Source of the DNA: Albimonas donghaensis
GTDB taxonomy: Bacteria; Pseudomonadota; Alphaproteobacteria; Rhodobacterales; Rhodobacteraceae
DNA length: 64,000 nucleotides
Direction of reading: 5' to 3'
Assembly (NCBI RefSeq): GCF_900106695.1
Contig: NZ_FNMZ01000001.1
Location: 930,001 to 994,000, forward strand
The translations under genes were made by a program, and so were the position numbers. Below the pieces are notes generated by a model. It saw only the letters and a program-made list of their open reading frames with translations, searched no databases and had not been told where the DNA came from. Numbering within the stretch: the first letter of the stretch is position 1; each line of letters begins with the position of its first letter. Shown one piece after another: positions 37,401 through 46,400 of this stretch.

Positions 37401-40400
37401 ACCAGACCGGGGCCGTCTACGTCGCCGACCGCCTGGACCTGCTGGTAACGGGCGACGTGTCGCTTGGGCTTTCGGGTAACGATTTCAATACGCTGGGCGG
37501 GGAAGTCGGCGGGTCGACCCTGCTCGGGGATGCCGACGGCTTGGTGGTCGAGGATTTCCGGGGCGGGGCGTTGTCGGCGTCGACGGTGTCCGGCGACGTG
37601 ACCCTGCGCGATCTGGTCGTGGCCGGCGACCTCGCGGCGCAGGGCGACCGCCTGACGCTGTCGCGCGGGCGTGTCGACGGCGCCGCCGACCTCGTGTCGC
37701 GCGCCGGCGGGCTGACGGTCACCGACCTCGCGGCGGGCGGGGCGCTGGTCGCGAATTCCGCCGGGACCGCCGACTTCTCCCGGGTGTCGCTGGTCGGTCT
37801 GCAGGTGGAGGCGACCGACGACATCGTGGTGATCGACGCCGCGGCGGGCGCGACGGCGCTGGCCTCCTCCGCCGGTTCGGTGTCGGTGGAGAACCTGCGC
37901 GCGGGGAGCCTTCTGGCCCTGGCCCATACCGGCTTTTCGGCGCATGGCCTGGTCGCCGACAGCCTCGCCGCGGATGCCGGCGGCGGGGTCGTCCTGGGCG
38001 GCGTCGCCACGACGGGGACGCTGGACGTCAGCGCCGGCGGCGACATCCTGAGCCTCGCCGACGGGCCGGACAGGCTCGCGGCCTTCGAAGTGGCCGGCCC
38101 TCGCGCGGCCCGGATCGGACTGGAGGTCGACGCGATCCTCGGCGATCCGATCCGGGATCAGGTCACCGCGGAGCTCGCCGCCGTCCCGCCGGTTTCGGTG
38201 GGGGCGGAGACGCTGAGCGCCCTGATCCACGCCGGAGGGGACGCGCGTTTCGCCGCTTCCAACGACATCTCCATCCTCTCCGAGGCTCCGGCGGAGGGCG
38301 GCCTGTTCAACCGTTTCGCCGGTCTGCTGACGCTTCAGGCGGGCGGGGCCGCGACCATCGAGGCCGCCGGCGCCGTCGATGTCGCGGGCGCGGTCGCCGG
38401 CGACCTTTCCCTGCGCGCCAACGCGGACGGAGCGGTCGTGGCGGGCGGCGCGCCGGGCATCGCCCAGCATGACGCGCTGTCGGTGGGCGGACATGCGGAT
38501 TTCATCCTCGGCGCCGGCGCGGACCCCGTGGCGGCGCAGCGGGGCGACGTGTCTCTGGATCGCGCCGGCAACGCTTTCGGCACGGTCAGCGTGATCGCGG
38601 GATCGGCCGCCCTTCGCGACGCCGACGGCTTCGCGCTGACCGCGTCGGATCTGTCCGGCCGCCTGACCCTGGGCGGCGGCGGCGTGGCGCAGGCCGGGGA
38701 TATGAGCCTGTCGACGACCGAGGCCGCGGGCGGCGCCGAGATCCTGGCCGCGGGCGCCCTGAGCCTTTCCGACCTGACGCTCGGCGCGGCCTCGACGCTG
38801 GAGGCGGGCGGCGCCCTGAGCGCCTCGGACCTGGATCTGGGCGCCGGGGCGCTGACCCTGATCGCCGGCGCCGGGCTTTCGGCCGATCATGTGACCGCCG
38901 GGGCCACGCGGGCGACCGGCGGAACCGGGCTCTCCCTCGCCGCCTCCGCACTGGGCGACGCCACGCTGACCGCGACCACCGGCGCGGCGCGGCTCGACGG
39001 CCTGACCGCCGGGGCGCTCAGCGCGACCTCGGGCGACGCGATGACCGTGACCGCGCTCGATGTCGGCGCCGCGGCGCTGACCGCGGGGGCCGGACTGGAC
39101 GTCTCCGCCCTGACCGCGGACGCCCTGTCGGCGACGGCGGGGGGCGCGTTGAGCGTCTCCACCGCTCAGGTCGCGGGCGATGCGACGTTGCAGGCCGACA
39201 AGGCGGTGTCGCTGGCCGATTCCGCTTACGCGGGGGCGCTGGTCGCGGCATCGGGCGCCGGTTTCGGGATGGATGTCGCGGCGCTGTCGGCCGGCGCCGC
39301 GGATCTCGCGTCCGGGGACGCGCTGGGCGTGGACGGCGTGGACATCGCGGGCGGGCTCTCCGCCCGTTCCGTCGGCGCGATGACCCTGAGCGCCGTCGCC
39401 TCGGGCGCCGCGACGCTCGTCTCGGGCGCGGGGCTTTCCGCAACGGGCCTGGATGTCGGCGCGCTGATCGCGACGGCGGCCGGGGGGCTCTCCCTCGGGA
39501 CCGCGTCGATCGACGGCGCCGCGGCGCTGTCGGCGGGAGGCGACGCGGCGCTGGCCGATGTCTCGACGACCGACGGGCTGACCGCCGAGGCCGGCGGCGC
39601 GCTGACGGCGACGCGGATCACCTCCGGGACCACCCGCCTGGTCGCGGGCGCGGGTCTGGTCGGGTCCGACCTCGACACCGGCCCCCTGACCGCGACGGCA
39701 TCGGGCGACCTCGCCATCGACCGCGCGGCCGTGGCGGGCGACGCTGCGCTTTCCGGAGCGGCGGTTTCGCTGGCCAACGTCGCGGCGACCGGCGGGCTCT
39801 CCGCCACGTCGGTCGACGCGCTTTTCGCCACCTCGATCAACGCGGGCGCCACCTCGCTCTCGGCCGGCGGAGGGCTGACGGCCGCCGGTCTCGACACGGG
39901 CCCCCTGACCGCGACGGGATCGGGCGACCTCACCGTCGACGGCGCGGCGGTGGCGGGCGACGCGAGCTTGACGGCAGGGGGCGACGTCACCTCCTCGCGG
40001 ATGGCGGTCGCGGGCCGCCTCGCGGCCGACTCCGGCGGCGCGTTGGCGGGCGACGACCTGACCTTCGCCGCCTTCGACGGGCGCGCCGGCGGCGCGGCAA
40101 CGCTCTCCAACCTCGCCGGCGGCGCGCTGGGGCTGGAGGCGGGCTCCGCCGTGCTCTCGGCCTCGGACCTCGGCGATGCGACGATCGTCTCACGGGCCGG
40201 CGTCGCCGCCGACGGCGTGACCGTGAGCGCCCTGACCGCCGGCGCGGAGGATGACATCCGCCTGAGCGACGTCATGGCCGCGGGCGACGTCGCGCTCGAC
40301 GCGGGCGGCGGGCTGGACGTCGCCGACACGTCCTTCGCGTCACTGACCGGCGCCGCGGCCGGCGCCGCCGGGCTGGCCCGCCTGACCGGCGGTGACCTCG

Positions 40401-43400
40401 ACGTCACCGCGCAGAGCGTCTCCCTGGCCGACTCCGCCCTGGACGCCGTCGCGCTCGTCTCACGCGCCGGCGTGATCGCGCAGACGCTCGACCTCGCCGC
40501 GCTGGATGCGACCGCGTCGGGCGCCGTCGACCTCGGGTCCGTCGCCGCTTCGGGCGCCATCGCGGTGGAGACCGGCGGCGCGCTGTCGGCGGATGGGGTG
40601 AGCTTCGCCTCGCTGTCCGGCGCGGCGGGCGGACAGGCGGTTCTCTCGGCGCTGTCGGGCGGCGATCTGGAGATCGAGGCGCGGTCGATCTCCCTGGCCG
40701 ATTCCACATTCGAGGCCGGCATGCTCACGGCGCGCGAGAGGATCGCGGTCGCACGCGTCGGCATGACCTCCCTGTCGGCGGATGCGGGCGGGGCGGCTTC
40801 CCTGGCCGATGCGACGGCTTCCGGAGCCGTGGAGGCGCAGGCCGGCGGCGATCTGGACGCCGCGCGCGTCGCGTTCGCGAAGTTCAGCGGAACGGCGGCC
40901 GGAGACGCGCGTCTCACCGCGCTGACCGGCGGCGATCTGGCGGTGACGGCGCGCGGCGTCTCGCTGTCGGACGCATCGCTGGGCGCCGCGACCGTCGCCG
41001 CTTCCGAAGCGGTCGTCGCCAGCGGGTTGACCCTCGACTCGCTCGCCGCGACCGCAGGCGCCGCTGCCGACCTGGAAACCATCGCCGCCACCGGCGCAAT
41101 CGACGTGACCGCGGGCGGAGACCTGGATGCGCGCGCCCTGTCCTTCGCGGGGCTGACCGCGACGGCGGCGGGCGACGCCGTGCTGAACGGGCTGGCGGGC
41201 GGAGACCTCGACCTCTCCGCGCGGAACGCGACGCTCACCAGCTCGACGCTTGGGGCGGCCACGCTCGCCGCGTCCGAAACCGTCGTCGCCGGCGGATTGA
41301 CGCTCGCATCCCTCGCGGCGACCGCAGGCGGGGGGGCCGATCTCGACGACATCGCCGCCACCGGCGCCATCGACGTGACCGCGGGCGGAGCCGTGGACGC
41401 GCGCGCCCTGTCCTTCGCCGGGCTGACCGCCGCCGCCGGCGGCGCGGCCACGCTCACCTTGCTGACCGGCGGAGATCTCGACGTCGCGGCGCAGAGCGTG
41501 GACCTGACCGCCTCCACCCTCGGCGCGGTTTCGCTTTTCGCCCGCGACGGGATCGAGGCCGAGGGGCTGGAGCTGGCCTCCCTGTCCCTTGTCGCGATCG
41601 GCGCCGCGCGGCTTGCGAACATCGACAGCCCCGGCGCCCTGCATGTCGAGACCGGAGGGGCCTTCGACGCAGGGACCCTCGCCTTCGCCAGCCTCGTGGC
41701 GCAGGCCGGCGGCGCGGCGACCATGACCGCCCTGAGCGGCGGCACGCTCGACGTGACGGCCGAGCGGATCGCGCTCCGGGCCTCCCTGCTGGATGACGCG
41801 CGGCTCGTCACCGCCCCCGTCGATCCCGAGACCCCGGCCTTCGCGGCGCTGGTCGTCGCGCCGGGCGCGGGCGACGTGACCCTCGAGGCGGTCGACGCGG
41901 CCGGCGACATCGCGGTCGCGGCCGAGGGCGATGTCCACGCCGACACCGTCGGTTTCGCCTCGTTCACCGCCACCGCCGGAGGCGACGCCGCGATGACCGC
42001 GCTGAGCGGGGGCGACCTGGACGTGACGGCCGGCGAGGTGTCGCTGAGCGCCTCGACGCTCGGCGCGGTCGCGGCCACGGCCCGCGGCGGCTTCTCGGGC
42101 GACGGCCTGCAGGTCGCGCGTCTGAGGGCGGCTGCGGGCGGGGACATCGACCTCGCCGACACCGCCGCCGCCGCCGCCATCGGGCTCGACGCCGGCGGCG
42201 CGCTGGACGGCGCGGCGCTGAGCTTCGCCAGCCTCGATGCGGCGGCTTCCGGGGACGCGACGCTGACCGGCCTGTCCGGGGGCGACCTCGAGGCGACGGG
42301 CCGCAACCTCTCGCTGACCGCAAGCGGTTTCGGCGCGGGCGTGATCGGCGCGGCCGATTCCGTGGTCGCGGAGGACCTGACCTTCGCCTCCCTCGACATC
42401 GCGGCAGGGGGCGACGCGGCGCTGGCGCGGCTGGCGGGCGGCGCGCTGGATGCGGCGGCGGGCGGGGACCTCACGGCCGGGGCCTCCGGCTTCGACGGCG
42501 CGGCCTTCGCGGCCGGCGGCGCCATGGGGCTGAGCGGCATCGCCGTCGCGGATGACCTCTCCGCCTCCGCCGGCGGGGCCCTGACCGGCGCCGATATCGA
42601 TGCGGGCGGCGACGCCGCCTTCGCCGCCGGGGGGGCGCTGAATGCGGCGCGCCTGACCGTCGCGGGCGCGCTCACGACCGATGCGGGAGGCGACCTCGAT
42701 CTCTCCGACAGCGGCTTCGGCACGGCCTCCGGCGCCGTCGGCGGGGACATGCGCCTGGCGCGGCTGAGCGGCGGCGCGGTCGATCTCGACGGCGCCGGCG
42801 ACCTGGACGGGGCCGAACTGACCCTCGCCGGCGGGGGGCAGAGCGCCGCCGGCGCGATCACCCTCGCCTCCAGCGCGCTGGGCGACATCGCGTTGGAGGC
42901 CGGCGGCGCGCTCGACCTCTCGATGCTGGAGATCGGCGAGGGCACGGCCTCCGTCGGCGGCGCGGCGCGGCTCTCGGGGGTCGCGGTGGGCGATTTCGCC
43001 CTGGTCGCGGCGGGCGACGTGACGGCCGAGGATCTGTCCGGCGGCGACCTCGCCCTGACCTCCGCGTCGGGCGCGGTCCGCGCGACCCGCGCCGCGCTGC
43101 CAGAGGGCCGGCTGGCGCTGACCGCCGCGCTGGGCGTGGATCTCGAAACCGCGCAGGTCGGGGCGGCGGATGTGTCGGCGGGCGGCGGCGCGCGGATCGT
43201 CGACGTCTCCGGCGGCGGGCTGACGGCGACGGCGGGCGGCGCGCTGACCGCCTCGGACCTGACATTCGACGCCGCCGGCCTGACCGCGGGCGAGGGCGCC
43301 ACGCTGACCCGCGCCACGTTCCGGACGCTGTCCCTGGCCGCGGGCGGGGACACCGCGGCGACGGATATCCGCTTCGACAGCGCCACGCTCGACGCCGGCG

Positions 43401-46400
43401 GACGCCTGACGCTGGACCAGCTCACCGGCGGCGCTCTGACCGCGACCTCCGACGGGGCGCTGGCCGCCGCCGGTCTCGCCCTTTCCTCCGCCCGCCTCGC
43501 CGCGGGAACCGACGCCATGCTGAACGCGAGTGGGATCGGCGCGCTGACGCTCACCGCCGGCGCCTCCGCTTCGGTGACGCGGACCGGGTTCGACAGCGCC
43601 TCGCTCGTGTCGGGCGCCGGCATGACGCTGGCCGATCTCGAAGGCGACGCGCTGGCCGCGTCAGCGGGTGGGACGCTCTCCGCCGCCGATATCGCGACGC
43701 CGGAGGCCCGCTTCGCCGCCGGCGACGACGCGACCCTGACCGGGATCGCCGCCGGGGCGCTGGCGCTCGACGCCGGGGGCGACGCCGCGGTCTCCGAGGT
43801 GAGTTTCGAGACCGCCGCGCTGGTCGCCGGCGGCGCGCTGGCGATGACCGGGCTGGAGGGGACAGGCCTCGACGCCGCCGCCGGCCAGGCGTTGAGCGGC
43901 GCGGACATCACCGCCGCGCGGGCCGGTTTCGTGGCCGGAACCACCGCCGACCTCACGCGGATCGCCGCCGCGGACCTGACGCTGAGCGCGGGCGGCGCGG
44001 GCTCGCTGCGCGACAGCCGCTTCGACGACGCCGCGCTGACGGCCGGGGCCGGTCTGACCCTGGCCGGCCTTGCCGGCGACGCCCTGTCCGCGCAGGCCGG
44101 CGGCGCGCTGTCGCTGAGCGACGCCGCGATCGGCCGGGTCGACGCCCGTTCGGTCGGCCCGGCGAGCCTCGCCCGGGTGACGGCGCAGGACCTCGACCTC
44201 GCCGCCGAGGGCGATGCGGCCCTGTCGAACGCGCAGTTCGGCACGGCCCGGGTCGCCGCCGGAGGCGGGCTGGCGATGGATGCCGTGTCGGCGGATCTGC
44301 TGGTCGCCTCCGCGGGGCGCGACGCCGCCCTCGCCGGGGTCGATGCCGCGACGGCCGAGCTGACCGCCGGGCGGGACGTGACGCTAAGGCAGGGGGACTA
44401 CGGGCGCCTGTCGCTGAACGCGGGCCGCAACGCCGCCGCGACGGGCGCGCGCATCGACCGGGCGGACATGCGGGCCGGAGGGGGGCTCGCGCTGACCGGG
44501 GTCGTGGCGGGAACCCTGCGGGCCGAGGCCGGGACCGCCGCGCTGCGCGATGTCGTGATCGCCGACGCCGACCTGCTCGCCCGCGGCGATGCGCAGGTAT
44601 CGAGGTCCCGTTTCGACACCCTGACCGCGGAGGCCGAAAGCGGCGACGCGGCGATCGAGACCACGACCTTCTCGACCGCGACGCTCACGGCGGGCGGCGC
44701 CATGAGCCTCGCGGGGCTGGAGGGCGGCGTCCTCTCCGCCGGGTCGGGCGGCGGCCTGGACGGGACGGAGATCGTGGTGGGCGAAGCCGCGGTGACGGCG
44801 GGCGCCGACGCGGCCCTGACCCGGATCATGGCCGACAGTCTGGCCGCCGAGGCGGGCGGGGATCTGGCCGTCGCGGACCTGGACGCCGTGACCGCCGGGC
44901 TGACCTCCGGCGGGACGGCGAGGCTCGACCGGGTGCAGGCCGACACGCTGAGCCTGACGGCCGGGCAGGGCGCGAGCGGCGCGGACCTCACCGTCGCGCG
45001 CGCGACGGTGGTCGCCGGCGCCGGCCTGAGCCTGGCCAACGCGACGCTGGACGAGGCGGAGCTTCAGGCGGGCGAGGGGCTGTCGGTCAACGCCGCGTCC
45101 GGCCGGGACTGGACGCTCGCCTCGGGCGGGAACATGGCGATGACGGCTCTGACCGTTGGCCTGCTGGCCGCCGAGGCGGGCGGGGATCTGGCCGTCGCGG
45201 ACCTGGACGCCGGGACCGCCGGGCTGACCTCCGGCGGGACGGCGAGGCTCGACCGGGTGCAGGCCGACACGCTGAGCCTGACGGCCGGGCAGGGCGCGAG
45301 CGGCGCGGACCTGACCGTCGCGCGCGCCACGATGGTCGCCGGCGCCGGCCTGAGCCTGGCCAACGCGACGCTGGACGAGGCGGAGCTTCAGGCGGGCGAG
45401 GGGCTGTCGGTCAACGCCGTGTCCGGCCGGGACTGGACGCTCGCTTCGGGCGGGAACATGGCGATGACGGCTCTGACCGTTGACCTGCTGGCCGCCGAGG
45501 CGGGCGGGGATCTGGCGGTCGCGGACCTGGACGCCGGAACCGCCGGGCTGACCTCCGGCGGGACGGCGAGGCTCGACCGGGTGCAGGCCGACACGCTGAG
45601 CCTGACGGCCGGGCAGGGCGCGAGCGGCGCGGACCTGACCGTCGCGCGCGCCACGATGGTCGCCGGCGCCGGCCTCGCGATCGAGCGCGCGGCGCTGGAG
45701 ACAGCCGGCCTTCAGGCCGGCGGCGAAATCGACATCCGCGACGGCGCCGGCGCAGCCTGGACCGTCGATGCCGGCGGCCGCGCCCTCATCGCCGGGCTCG
45801 CGCTGGACACGCTGACGGCGGAGAGCGGCGACGCCCTGTCCCTTGCGGACGCCCGGATCGGGAGCGCGACCCTGACGAGCGCCGGTGACGCGCGCCTCGA
45901 CCGGGTGGAGACCGGGCGGCTCGACCTCGCCGCCGCCGGCGCCATCGCGGGCGCGGATATCGGGCTCGGCTCGGGCGCGCTGGCCGCCGGCGCGGGCATC
46001 GACCTCGGCCGCATCGCCGCCGAGGGGGCGCTGAGCCTCGACGGTCAACGCGTGACACTCACGGACCTTGCGGCCGGCAGGCTCGACGTGTCGGCCGCCG
46101 GCGCGCTGAGCCTCGACCGGGCGGCGGTGGCCGGGGACGCCGCGTTCGCCTCCGGCGCCGCCGCGACGCTGGCCCGCGCCCGCATCGGCGGCGCGCTCGA
46201 CCTAGCCGCCACCGGGGACGCGACGCTCTCGGACGTCGCCGCCGCGACCGCCTCCCTCGACACGCTGGCCGCGCTGACCCTCGGCCAGGTGAGCGTGACC
46301 GGCGACCTCACCGCCCGCGCGCGCGGCGGGGACATGGCGCTTGGCCCGCTCGCGGTGGGGGGCGACCTGCGCGCCCGCGCCGGGGCCGGGGACATCCTCT

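Noticed and set aside
34259-38890. 1543-residue minus-strand frame across the tpsB/tpsA junction
   Set aside because: Shadow of tpsB and tpsA; Arg/Gly/Ala-rich, no signature, no ribosome site.
39226-44244. 1672-residue open frame on the minus strand
   Set aside because: Antisense to tpsA. High GC and the repetitive Ala/Asp/Gly codons keep the opposite frame open; its product is low-complexity Ala/Ser/Pro/Arg with no domain.
44840-45675. Repeats considered as a CRISPR array
   Set aside because: The units are 324 bp, contiguous and coding; no short repeats with unique spacers.
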